A stretch of DNA of 64,000 bases from NCBI RefSeq assembly GCF_003318235.1, contig NZ_QOCG01000030.1, positions 186,001-250,000 on the forward strand, given 5' to 3'. A program made the position numbers and the translations under genes. The notes under the pieces were generated by a model. It had not been told where the DNA came from. It saw nothing but the letters and a program-made list of their open reading frames with translations, and did no database searches. This DNA is from Loktanella sp. D2R18 (GTDB taxonomy: Bacteria; Pseudomonadota; Alphaproteobacteria; Rhodobacterales; Rhodobacteraceae). Below, one piece after another: positions 7,871 to 16,372 of the stretch (positions are counted from its first letter, which is position 1; every line of letters begins with the position of its first letter).

Positions 7871-10800
7871 ATGTCACAAACCGAATCCGATCTGCGCCAG
7901 CAACTAGACGCCGCAATGTACCGCAATGAAGCCGATGCAGTTGCATCGTTGGCGCAAGCCGCAGCGCTGACACACCAAGACCGCGCACGTATTTGCGCAA
8001 ATGCCGCCGACCTTGTCCGTGATATCCGTGGCAGTACCGAACCCGGCCTAATGGAAGTCTTTCTTGCCGAATACGGCCTGTCCACGGATGAAGGAATCGC
8101 CCTAATGTGCTTGGCTGAGGCGCTCTTGCGCGTCCCTGACGCCGAGACCATCGATGCCTTGATCGAAGATAAAATCGCGCCATCAGATTGGGGTAAGCAC
8201 CTTGGCCATTCGGCGTCGTCACTGGTAAATGCCTCAACTTGGGCATTGATGCTGACGGGCCGCGTTTTGGACGATGATAAGCCCGGCGTCACCCGGCATT
8301 TGCGCAGCGCCGTCAAACGTTTGGGCGAACCTGTCATCCGCACTGCCGTCGCCCGCGCCATGCGTGAAATGGGGCGTCAGTTTGTATTAGGCGAAGACAT
8401 CACCAAGGCAATGAAACGGGCCGTGGGCATGCAAGAAAAAGGTTTCACCTATAGCTATGACATGCTCGGCGAAGCGGCCTGCACCGAGGCTGACGCCCGC
8501 GCCTACCATCTTGCCTATTCGCGGGCGATATCAGCGATTGCAGATCATTGCACCTATGACAGCGTGGCACAAAACCCCGGTATTTCGGTAAAACTATCCG
8601 CTTTGCATCCGCGCTACGAGGTCGCGCAAAAGGATCGTGTAATGGTCGAATTGGTGCCGCGCGTGCGTGCGCTGGCGATGCTCGCGAAATCCGCGGGCAT
8701 GGGGTTCAACATTGACGCAGAAGAAGCCGACCGCCTGTCCCTGTCGCTGGACGTGATCGCGGCTGTGCTGGCCGAACCTGCGCTGGCTGGATGGGACGGA
8801 TTCGGCGTGGTTGTGCAGGCTTACGGCCAACGTGCGTCATTGGTGATCGACCATTTACATGCTGTCGCGACCCAATTGGACCGCAAAATCATGGTCCGTC
8901 TGGTCAAGGGTGCCTATTGGGACGCCGAGATTAAGCGCGCCCAAGTCGAAGGCATGAATGGCTTTCCTGTTTTCACGGCCAAACAGCATACAGACATCAG
9001 CTATATCAGTCATGCCCGCAAATTGCTGGGCATGACTGATCGGATTTACCCGCAGTTCGCGACACATAACGCGCACACAGTGGCGGCTGTGCTGGATTTG
9101 GCACGCACGATGGGCAAATCTGCGGACACCTTCGAATTCCAACGCCTGCACGGCATGGGTGAGACCCTCCACACGCTTGTTCTGAACGCGCAAGGCACCC
9201 GTTGCCGGATTTATGCCCCTGTTGGCGCACACGAAGACCTGCTGGCTTATCTGGTTCGTCGTTTGCTTGAAAACGGCGCGAACTCTAGCTTTGTGAACCA
9301 AATCGTTGACGAAGATGTTGCCCCTGAAACTGTCGCAGCCTGCCCATTTGACGCTATCGGCACCGGCGTCGTGCTGCCCAAAGGGCCCGATATTTTCCAG
9401 CCGGCGCGTGTCAATTCAAAGGGGTGGGACCTGACCCATCGCCCCACGCTGGACGATCTAAATGCCGCGCGCACATCATTTCAATCTGCGGTGTTCAACG
9501 GGCATCCAATCCTTGCGGGTGCGGTGGATGGAAAAAGCGCGGTGCAGCCCGTCATCAACCCAGCGCGCGTTGGCGATATTGTCGGTCAAGTCGTACCCGC
9601 AGGCCCCGCCGCGATCAACGCCGCGCTGACTGCGGCAACTCCTTGGACGGCTGATTCTGCGACCCGTGCAGCAGCCCTCACCGCAGTAGCCGATGCCTAC
9701 GAGGCCAACGCAGCGGAGCTATTCGCCATTCTCGCGCGCGAAGCTGGCAAAGCCATGCCCGACGTTGTTGCAGAACTCCGCGAAGCCGTAGATTTCTTGC
9801 GCTACTACGCCACCCAAGCCAGTGACGAAAATCAAGCATGTGGGGTGTGGACTTGTATCAGCCCGTGGAACTTTCCGCTGGCGATTTTTACCGGCCAAAT
9901 TGCGGCGGCACTGGCGGCTGGCAATGCGGTCCTTGCGAAACCTGCCGAACAAACGCCATTGATCGCGACCTACGCCGTAGAGCTACTCCATGCGGCGGGT
10001 GTGCCTGTTTCAGCTTTGCAGCTTTTGCCCGGCGGCGGAGACGTTGGCGCGGCGCTGACCTGTGATGCGCGCGTGAATGGCGTGGCCTTTACCGGGTCTA
10101 CCGCAACCGCCCTCAAAATCCGCGCGACGATGGCTGCGAACTGCGCCCCCGGCACGCCGTTAATCGCAGAAACCGGCGGGCTGAATGCGATGATCGTCGA
10201 CAGCACCGCCCTGCCCGAACACGCCGTTCGGGATATTGTGAATGGTGCATTCAGGTCCGCCGGTCAGCGTTGTTCAGCGTTGCGGTGTCTATATGTTCAA
10301 GAAGATATTGCGGAGCCTTTGCTAAAGATGCTCAAAGGCGCGATGGATGAACTGACGGTTGGCGATCCATGGGTGCTGGCAACAGATCTTGGCCCGGTAA
10401 TTGATGCGCCCGCCCATAAGACCATCGCAGATCACATTGCCACAGCCCAATCCGAAGGCCGCGTGATCCATCAAATCAGCGCCCCGACGTCGACCGGACA
10501 TTTCATCGCGCCGACGGCCATACGCGTGAATAGCATCACCGATATGGCTCGTGAAATCTTTGGCCCAGTACTGCATGTCGCAACCTTCAAGGCCGAGGAA
10601 TTGGATGCTGTGATCGATACGATCAACGCAACGGGCTACGGTCTGACCTTCGGCCTGCACACACGTATTGATGACAGGGTACAGACCATCGTCGAACGCG
10701 TTAAAGCTGGCAATATCTATGTGAACCGCGACCAAATTGGTGCGGTGGTTGGCAGTCAACCTTTTGGTGGCGAAGGGCTTTCTGGGACGGGTCCCAAGGC

Positions 10801-11332
10801 AGGCGGTCCGCACTATCTGCCACGTTTCATCGCAAACCCTGCGCCAATGTCGTCTGAACGTTGGAAAGAAAATACAGATATGCGTGCATTGCAGGCAAGG
10901 CTGGACGCCGTGCAACCGCTTGCCCCCAAACCCGCGACCGATCTGCCTGGCCCAACGGGCGAATCCAACCGTCATAGCTTGCGCCCACGCGGTCCGGTTC
11001 TGTGCATGGGACCGGGCGAAGCGGTGGCTTTGGCGCAGGTCGCGGAGGTGACTGCGTTAGGTGGGATTGGGGTCAGTTCAGAAGGACAAATAGCCCCTGT
11101 CGCGCTATCCACACTGAACCCAATCGCTGGCGTCTTGTGGTGGGGCGATACCGACACAGGTCGCGCGATTGAAAAAGCGCTGTCTAAACGAAGCGGCCCG
11201 ATCACCGCGCTCATCACCGGTATGCCTGACACCGCGCATGTGATGCACGAACGCCATGTGTGCATTGATACCACCGCAGCAGGGGGCAATGCAGCGCTTT
11301 TGGCGGCTGTCGCAGATCAAGCAACCGCTTGA
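7871..11332 (+). CDS. putA: Bifunctional proline dehydrogenase / P5C dehydrogenase
   Basis: A 1153-residue PutA that oxidises proline to glutamate in two steps, passing electrons to quinone through FAD and then to NAD. Order: helical arm domain, FAD-linked PRODH barrel (about residues 150-470, with IMVRLVKGAYWDAEIKRAQ and the FEFQRLHGMGE segment), then the aldehyde dehydrogenase (from about 550). The dehydrogenase has an active-site Glu in AETGGLNAM (near 766) and the catalytic Cys in SAGQRCSALRC (near 800). A C-terminal region to 1153 matches the conserved lid found in long PutAs. There is no N-terminal ribbon-helix-helix DNA-binding domain, so this PutA does not repress its own gene; the divergent Lrp regulator likely does the control. 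Confidence 0.97.
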   Translation: MSQTESDLRQQLDAAMYRNEADAVASLAQAAALTHQDRARICANAADLVRDIRGSTEPGLMEVFLAEYGLSTDEGIALMCLAEALLRVPDAETIDALIEDKIAPSDWGKHLGHSASSLVNASTWALMLTGRVLDDDKPGVTRHLRSAVKRLGEPVIRTAVARAMREMGRQFVLGEDITKAMKRAVGMQEKGFTYSYDMLGEAACTEADARAYHLAYSRAISAIADHCTYDSVAQNPGISVKLSALHPRYEVAQKDRVMVELVPRVRALAMLAKSAGMGFNIDAEEADRLSLSLDVIAAVLAEPALAGWDGFGVVVQAYGQRASLVIDHLHAVATQLDRKIMVRLVKGAYWDAEIKRAQVEGMNGFPVFTAKQHTDISYISHARKLLGMTDRIYPQFATHNAHTVAAVLDLARTMGKSADTFEFQRLHGMGETLHTLVLNAQGTRCRIYAPVGAHEDLLAYLVRRLLENGANSSFVNQIVDEDVAPETVAACPFDAIGTGVVLPKGPDIFQPARVNSKGWDLTHRPTLDDLNAARTSFQSAVFNGHPILAGAVDGKSAVQPVINPARVGDIVGQVVPAGPAAINAALTAATPWTADSATRAAALTAVADAYEANAAELFAILAREAGKAMPDVVAELREAVDFLRYYATQASDENQACGVWTCISPWNFPLAIFTGQIAAALAAGNAVLAKPAEQTPLIATYAVELLHAAGVPVSALQLLPGGGDVGAALTCDARVNGVAFTGSTATALKIRATMAANCAPGTPLIAETGGLNAMIVDSTALPEHAVRDIVNGAFRSAGQRCSALRCLYVQEDIAEPLLKMLKGAMDELTVGDPWVLATDLGPVIDAPAHKTIADHIATAQSEGRVIHQISAPTSTGHFIAPTAIRVNSITDMAREIFGPVLHVATFKAEELDAVIDTINATGYGLTFGLHTRIDDRVQTIVERVKAGNIYVNRDQIGAVVGSQPFGGEGLSGTGPKAGGPHYLPRFIANPAPMSSERWKENTDMRALQARLDAVQPLAPKPATDLPGPTGESNRHSLRPRGPVLCMGPGEAVALAQVAEVTALGGIGVSSEGQIAPVALSTLNPIAGVLWWGDTDTGRAIEKALSKRSGPITALITGMPDTAHVMHERHVCIDTTAAGGNAALLAAVADQATA

Positions 11333-11363
11333 CCCCGCGCCCGACATAAATCACGGTCGCGGT

Positions 11364-12098
11364 ATGCTTTTACCATTCCGCGACCACAACCCATCTGAAC
11401 GCGTCCCTTATGTCACGATCGCGCTTATTCTTTTGAATATCCTGATCTTTATTGGCAGCTACGCACTACAAACCGACCGGGAAATTAACCGCATCTTTGC
11501 GGAATACGGGCTGATCCCTGCACGGCTTTACGCGGGCAACGGGCTAACGACGCCGATCAGCTACATGTTTTTGCACAGCGGCTTTATGCATCTTGCAGGC
11601 AATATGCTGTTCTTGTGGATCTACGGGGATAATCTTGAAGACAAGCTCGGCCATGTGCCGTTCTTGATCTATTACCTACTCTGCGGAATCGCGGCGGGGC
11701 TGGCGCAATACGCGTCAGAACCGCTGTCACTGGTGCCAATGGTCGGTGCATCGGGGGCGATTGCGGGGGTAATGGGCGGCTATATCTTGCTGTTCCCCAA
11801 GGCGCGCGTCGATGTCTTCGTGTTCTTCATTGTCTTTTTCCGCATCTTCCCGTTACCCGCGTGGATCACGCTTGGGTTCTGGTTTGGGGTGCAAATCTTT
11901 AACGGGCTGAACAGTGCCGCTGGCGGCAGCGGCGTGGCGCATTGGGCGCATGCTGGTGGGTTTGTCGCCGGGTTCGTGCTGATGCTTCCGTTTTGGTTCA
12001 AGATCGGCAACACCGGGTTCTGGAAACGCACAGAGGGGCACCCGGATCACCCGGAAACCCAATATAAGCGCAGCAATATTCCGGTGGTGAAACGTTAA
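11364..12098 (+). CDS. Rhomboid family intramembrane serine protease
   Basis: A 244-residue inner-membrane protein with six predicted membrane segments. The catalytic serine is in MVGASGAIAGVMGGY (about residue 128) and the catalytic histidine in AHWAHAGGFVAGF (about residue 195). The loop-1 motif after the first segment includes FLHSGFMHLAGNMLFLW, where HxxxNxxxL-type residues support the oxyanion environment. The longest frame overlaps putA, so the ATG at 11364 (MLLPFRDHNPSERVPYVT), typical for alphaproteobacterial rhomboids, is used. It is convergent with suhB and their stops overlap by four bases. The substrate is unknown. Confidence 0.93.
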   Translation: MLLPFRDHNPSERVPYVTIALILLNILIFIGSYALQTDREINRIFAEYGLIPARLYAGNGLTTPISYMFLHSGFMHLAGNMLFLWIYGDNLEDKLGHVPFLIYYLLCGIAAGLAQYASEPLSLVPMVGASGAIAGVMGGYILLFPKARVDVFVFFIVFFRIFPLPAWITLGFWFGVQIFNGLNSAAGGSGVAHWAHAGGFVAGFVLMLPFWFKIGNTGFWKRTEGHPDHPETQYKRSNIPVVKR

Positions 12099-12883
12099 GC
12101 CTTACGGATAACTTTTGCGAAGCTGTCAAAGATCGGCTCGTTTGAGCAAATGACTTCGCCGTCTGCCAAGATATCACCGTCCGGGCGGATCGGTTCGATC
12201 ATCGCCCCCGCTTCGCGCGCGATGATCAGGCCTGCGGCGATATCCCAGATGTGCAATTTGCGTTCCCAAAATCCGTCATAGCGGCCCGCAGCCACATAGG
12301 CCAAATCAAGCGCTGCAGCCCCAAAGCGACGCACACCCGCACAGGCAGGCAAAATACGTGCAAGGTCTTGTAGGGTTTCTGGCAGGTCAGCGCGGCCTGC
12401 AAATGGCAGGCCAGTTGCAAAGATGCTTTCGATCATCCGGTGACGGCCAGACACGCGCATGCGGGTTTCGTTCAGCCAGGCACCGCCGCCTTTTTCCGCA
12501 TAGAACATTTCGTCCTTAGCAGGGTCATAGACAACACCCGCCACGATCTGACCTTTGTGTTCAAGTGCGATCGACACAGCCCAATGCGGCAGACCATGCA
12601 GAAAATTTGTGGTGCCATCAAGCGGATCAACGATCCAGCGACGGGTTGGATCAGCGCCTTCGATTTCCTTGCCTTCTTCACCCAAGAACCCATAGGTCGG
12701 GCGGGCATGTAGCAATTCTTCGCGAATGGTTTCTTCGGCGGTCCGGTCGGCGCGGCTCACAAAATCGCCGGGGCCTTTGGCGCTGACCTGCAATTGTTCA
12801 ACTTCACCAAAGTCTTTGAGCAATGCGCGCCCTGCTTTACGGGCGGTTTTCATCATCACGTTCAGGTTTGCACTGCCAGCCAT
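12095..12883 (-). CDS. suhB: Inositol monophosphatase family protein (SuhB-like)
   Basis: A 262-residue Mg-dependent phosphatase of the IMPase superfamily. Metal-site motifs are visible: FLGEEGKE (the EE motif), WIVDPLDGTTNFLHGLPHW (DPLDGTTN) and WDIAAGLIIAREAGA (WDxAAG). Family members hydrolyse myo-inositol phosphates. The bacterial SuhB proteins also bind NusA and assist rRNA antitermination, so either role is possible. The start ATG at 12883 gives MAGSANLNVMMKTARKAGR, the normal N-terminus. It is monocistronic, facing rhomboid at its 3' end. Confidence 0.92.
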   Translation of the reverse strand: MAGSANLNVMMKTARKAGRALLKDFGEVEQLQVSAKGPGDFVSRADRTAEETIREELLHARPTYGFLGEEGKEIEGADPTRRWIVDPLDGTTNFLHGLPHWAVSIALEHKGQIVAGVVYDPAKDEMFYAEKGGGAWLNETRMRVSGRHRMIESIFATGLPFAGRADLPETLQDLARILPACAGVRRFGAAALDLAYVAAGRYDGFWERKLHIWDIAAGLIIAREAGAMIEPIRPDGDILADGEVICSNEPIFDSFAKVIRKA

Positions 12884-12971
12884 TGGACTTCTCCGGGTTC
12901 GGGATCAAGCGCGGCGTATAGGCCGTCATGACGCGCAGAACAAGGGGGAAAGCCGCAATTCGGCAAACCCG

Positions 12972-13877
12972 TTAACGGCGCTGCAGCTTAACAGCCTCTT
13001 GTTTCGCGAGCCGGATCAAATGCGCCATATAGGGGCGCTGCGTATCATCAGACCGCGTCGCCGCATAAAGCCGCTTTGTGATCCCTGTCTTGGTCAGCGG
13101 CCGCGTGACGTAATCCGAGTTATAGCGCACTTGGCTAACCACCCAATCGGGCAGCACGGCCACGCCGCGGTTTGACGCAACCAACAGCAAGATCACAGCC
13201 GTCAGTTCGACCTGCCGCACCGATCCCGGCTCTATCCCCGCGGGGGTCAAAAGCTCTGAAAACACATCAAGCCGCGCGCGTTCAACGGGATATGTGATCA
13301 AGGTTTCGCCTTGAAAATCCTCGGCTTCAATCACGTCCTTTTGCGCCAGCGGGTGCGCCGATGAGGCGACGAACACAGGTTCATAGTCAAAAAGCGGAGT
13401 GAAATCAGTCTCGGGCAGGTCTTCAGGGTCAGATGAGACGACCAAATCGACCTCTTCTTTGCGCAGGGCTGGCAACGCGTCAAAGGCAAGACCAGGCCGG
13501 ATATCGACATCAACCTCTGGCCACGCTTTGCGGAATTGTTCCAACACCGGGAATAGCCATTCGAAACAGGCGTGGCACTCGATGGCGATATGCAAACGCC
13601 CTGCGCTGCCTTGGATCAGCCCTGAAAATTCGGCTTCAAGCGCAGCAACTTGCGGCAATATCGTCTCGGCGGTGGCCAGCATCCGCATCCCGGCGGCAGA
13701 CAGTTTCAAGGGCTTAGAGCGGCGCACGAACAATTCGACTCCCGCCTGATCTTCGATCCCTTTGATCTGATGGCTCAGCGCGCTTTGCGTGATGTGCAAT
13801 TGTTCCGCCGCGCGGGCCAGCCCCCCGGTATCATGGATGGCTTTGATGGTCCGTAAATGCCGGAATTCGATATGCAT
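12972..13877 (-). CDS. metR: LysR family regulator, MetR-like
   Basis: A 301-residue LysR-type regulator with the N-terminal helix-turn-helix (FRHLRTIKAIHDTGGLARAAEQLHITQSALSHQIKGIE in pieces) and a periplasmic-binding-like effector domain. It is divergent from a methylenetetrahydrofolate reductase gene, the classical arrangement for MetR, which uses homocysteine as co-effector to control methionine genes. The start at 13877 (MHIEFRHLRTIKA) is typical and was preferred to 13892. A T-N11-A inverted repeat sits in the shared promoter region. The MetR name rests on this context and on overall similarity. Confidence 0.87.
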   Translation of the reverse strand: MHIEFRHLRTIKAIHDTGGLARAAEQLHITQSALSHQIKGIEDQAGVELFVRRSKPLKLSAAGMRMLATAETILPQVAALEAEFSGLIQGSAGRLHIAIECHACFEWLFPVLEQFRKAWPEVDVDIRPGLAFDALPALRKEEVDLVVSSDPEDLPETDFTPLFDYEPVFVASSAHPLAQKDVIEAEDFQGETLITYPVERARLDVFSELLTPAGIEPGSVRQVELTAVILLLVASNRGVAVLPDWVVSQVRYNSDYVTRPLTKTGITKRLYAATRSDDTQRPYMAHLIRLAKQEAVKLQRR

Positions 13878-13908
13878 ATGAACCGCCCTCATGATCGTGG
13901 TGAAAGTT

Positions 13909-13923
13909 ATGAATTTGCCTCAT
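13909..13923. promoter_or_regulatory. Candidate LysR-type T-N11-A box between metR and metF
   Basis: The 15-base element ATGAATTTGCCTCAT has inverted arms ATGA/TCAT, with the T and A of a T-N11-A pattern. It lies 46 bases upstream of the metF ATG and 32 bases upstream of the metR ATG, where a MetR-type regulator would bind. A partial match to the enterobacterial TGAA-N5-TTCA site is not perfect here, so the assignment is provisional. Confidence 0.4.
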
Positions 13924-13968
13924 GTTAATAAAGCTGCGATACAACCAGCACAAGAGAGAGGTCCGCCC

Positions 13969-14835
13969 ATGTCAAATACAACTGTTTCATTCGAATTCTT
14001 CCCGCCCAAATCGCTCGCGGCATCGTTCCGGCTTTGGGATTGTGTGAACACGCTCGCTCCTCTTGATCCGACATTTGTATCCGTGACTTACGGCGCAGGC
14101 GGCACGACCCGCAAGCTGACGCACGAGGCTGTGGGCACCATCCATAAGACCAGCGGTCTGAACGTGGCCGCGCATTTGACATGTGTCGACGCAACCAAAG
14201 CAGAAACGCTTGAGATCGCCGAAGGCTACGCACAAGAAGGTGTGCGCGAAATCGTGGCCCTGCGCGGCGATGCTCCTAAAGGAGCAGATGGGTTCACCCC
14301 GCATGCCGAAGGTTTTGCAAGCTCTGTTGAATTGATCGGCGCGCTTGCAGACACGGGTAAATTTAACATCCGCGTTGGCGCCTACCCCGAAAAGCACCCC
14401 GAAGCCGTAGACCAAGCCGCTGACATCGCGTTTCTGAAACGCAAGATCGATGCAGGCGCGACATCAGCGATCACGCAGTTTTTCTTCGAGGCCGACACGT
14501 TTTTCCGGTTTCGCGATGCCTGTGTAAAGGCGGGTATCGACGCCCCTATCTTGCCCGGTATCTTGCCGATTGAAAACTGGGCGGGCACCCAACGCTTTGC
14601 CAAGATGTGCGGCACTACGATCCCACAGGTCGTCACGGACGCCTTTGAAAACGCGACACGCGACGGCACGACGGATCTATTGGCAACAGCACTTGCAACA
14701 GAACTATGCGATGACCTGCGCCAAGGCGGCGTTGAACACATGCATTTCTATACGCTCAACCGTCCTGAATTAACCCGCGATGTCTGCCATGCGCTTGGTG
14801 TGACCCCAAAAGCGAGCTTGCAGAACGTCGCTTAA
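13969..14835 (+). CDS. metF: Methylenetetrahydrofolate reductase
   Basis: A 288-residue FAD-dependent reductase of 5,10-methylene-THF to 5-methyl-THF, feeding methionine synthesis. Start MSNTTVSFEFFPPKS carries the conserved substrate-site EFFPPK. Other family segments are DPTFVSVTYGAGGTTR, HLTCVD, REIVALRGDAP, VGAYPEKHPEA and ITQFFFEADTF. The ATG at 13969 has AGAGAGAGG upstream and gives the family length; the longest frame from 13891 runs into the metR start and is not used. Likely controlled by the divergent MetR. Confidence 0.95.
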   Translation: MSNTTVSFEFFPPKSLAASFRLWDCVNTLAPLDPTFVSVTYGAGGTTRKLTHEAVGTIHKTSGLNVAAHLTCVDATKAETLEIAEGYAQEGVREIVALRGDAPKGADGFTPHAEGFASSVELIGALADTGKFNIRVGAYPEKHPEAVDQAADIAFLKRKIDAGATSAITQFFFEADTFFRFRDACVKAGIDAPILPGILPIENWAGTQRFAKMCGTTIPQVVTDAFENATRDGTTDLLATALATELCDDLRQGGVEHMHFYTLNRPELTRDVCHALGVTPKASLQNVA

Positions 14836-14872
14836 AACGTCAGCCTTAGGCCGAACAACGCCCGAGGCCCTG

Positions 14873-15352
14873 ATGACAACTACCCCCTATACCCTGCCCG
14901 ACCGCGACCGGATGCTATCCATGTCGGGGTTGGAATATCTTCAGACAATGCTTACCGAACCCGGCCTAGGCGCGCCGATTGCGCGGGGCATGAATTACCA
15001 ACTTGATACTGTTTCCCCGGGTAAAGTGACATTTCGTGGCCGTCCAGAGTATCAGCACACAAATCCGATGGGCGGCGTACATGGCGGCTGGTACGGGACC
15101 CTGCTTGACAGTTGTATGGCCTGCGCAGTGATGACCGCTGTGCCAAAGGGTGCGGTTTATACAACCCTTGAGTATAAGGTGAACCTGATCCGCGCGATCC
15201 CTATCGGCATGGAAATCATTGCTACCGGGATTTTGGATCACGCGGGGCGGTCCACCGGGGTTTCGCATGGTGAAATCAAAGGCGTCGCGGATGGCAAGCT
15301 TTATGCAACCGGGTCAACTACTTGCCTGATCATGCAGTTCAACCCCGGCTAA
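14873..15352 (+). CDS. PaaI-family hotdog acyl-CoA thioesterase
   Basis: A 159-residue hotdog-fold protein. The characteristic segment NPMGGVHGGWYGTLLDSCMACAV places the HGG motif and catalytic Asp on the central helix, as in PaaI/YigI-like thioesterases. TTLEYKVNLIRAI and STGVSHGEIKGVADGKLYATGSTTC complete the fold. Such enzymes hydrolyse acyl- or aryl-CoA esters in the cytoplasm; the substrate is not predictable. It begins 37 bases after metF on the same strand and may share its transcript. Its last 39 bases overlap the convergent DUF2235 gene. Confidence 0.87.
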   Translation: MTTTPYTLPDRDRMLSMSGLEYLQTMLTEPGLGAPIARGMNYQLDTVSPGKVTFRGRPEYQHTNPMGGVHGGWYGTLLDSCMACAVMTAVPKGAVYTTLEYKVNLIRAIPIGMEIIATGILDHAGRSTGVSHGEIKGVADGKLYATGSTTCLIMQFNPG

Positions 15353-16372
15353 AGCAGCCGGCGCAATCGTCTCGTGCAACCGTTCCGAGGCGCACCGCCC
15401 GACCACACGTTTGCGGCGCGCCAGAAACACCTTTGACCAGCCGCGCCAATGGCCAATCGACGGGGCATCCACGTCTTGCGCGAACCGTACCCGCCAGCCG
15501 TCGGGCAAAGGCACGCCACAATCTGACAACCGATCAAGCATCCAAACCAGTGGTATATTCGCCAAAGGTCGCGCCTGCGGGTGTTCACCCACCTGCCCGC
15601 CAATGTCCGCGTGATTTCCGCGAAACCAGACCTGTTCCATATGACCGAGCCAATCGTCCGGTCGTTGCCACATCACCGGCGCGTAAGCCATGCGGCGTTC
15701 ATCCAACGCCAGCGCATGAAACCCGTTCAACACATGCGCGCCTAGCGCATGGTTATGGAACCCGTGCTGTGTGGGCGTCCAACGCCATAAGATTGGCAAC
15801 CGCACTCCCAGCGCTTTGACCGTATCCCAAACGGCAACCGCTTCGATTTTCACATCGTCATGGCAGTAAAGTTCGCGAAATCGCGCCGCTACTGGGCGCG
15901 TATCGCCGTTGCGGTAATGCCGGTAGGCTTGGCGTACCCCGCGCACCGTTGCATGTTCCGGCTTGAGCAACCCAATACCGTCAATCACCCCCGCGAGCGA
16001 ACGCACAGCATAAGCGCCGCGCGAATAGCCGACCAGAATGATCTTATCGCCGGGCCGATACCGCGACGCGATCACGCCATAAGCACGTTTAATTTGCCGG
16101 TTGATCCCCTTGCCCGTGATCACATCCCATGTACCCGACCAGTCGCGCCATTGAATGCCCGCTTCGTAATAGACGGTCAGATTGGTGCGCGCGCTGACCT
16201 CGTTGAGCAGCTTAAATGTGATCCCAGCATTGGTTTCGCATCCTGGCTCAAGTGACGACCGCGTCCCATCAAGCACAACGACATGGGTCGCAGGCCCACG
16301 CCCGCGAATGCCCCCTTCTTCGGTGCGCGCACGCCGCCCGAAAAGCCCAAAAAGCCAATCACGCAGCTGCAC
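15314..16372 (-). CDS. DUF2235 alpha/beta-hydrolase-like protein
   Basis: A 352-residue protein of the DUF2235 family, which includes type VI secretion Tle1 phospholipases but also many housekeeping-looking proteins. Near the N-terminus THVVVLDGT gives the family's opening strand. The nucleophile elbow is IILVGYSRGAYAVRSLAG, with GxSxG serine near residue 115. A late HADIGGQ segment offers the histidine/aspartate region. The start is a GTG at 16372 that overlaps the upstream molybdenum hydroxylase by 14 bases, suggesting translational coupling. There are no VgrG, PAAR or immunity-like genes nearby, so an effector role is not supported here. Confidence 0.82.
   Translation of the reverse strand: MQLRDWLFGLFGRRARTEEGGIRGRGPATHVVVLDGTRSSLEPGCETNAGITFKLLNEVSARTNLTVYYEAGIQWRDWSGTWDVITGKGINRQIKRAYGVIASRYRPGDKIILVGYSRGAYAVRSLAGVIDGIGLLKPEHATVRGVRQAYRHYRNGDTRPVAARFRELYCHDDVKIEAVAVWDTVKALGVRLPILWRWTPTQHGFHNHALGAHVLNGFHALALDERRMAYAPVMWQRPDDWLGHMEQVWFRGNHADIGGQVGEHPQARPLANIPLVWMLDRLSDCGVPLPDGWRVRFAQDVDAPSIGHWRGWSKVFLARRKRVVGRCASERLHETIAPAALAGVELHDQASS

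Noticed and set aside
15314..16372. DUF2235 gene as a type VI secretion lipase effector
   Set aside because: No VgrG, PAAR, Hcp or immunity-like genes lie nearby, so the effector reading is unsupported.
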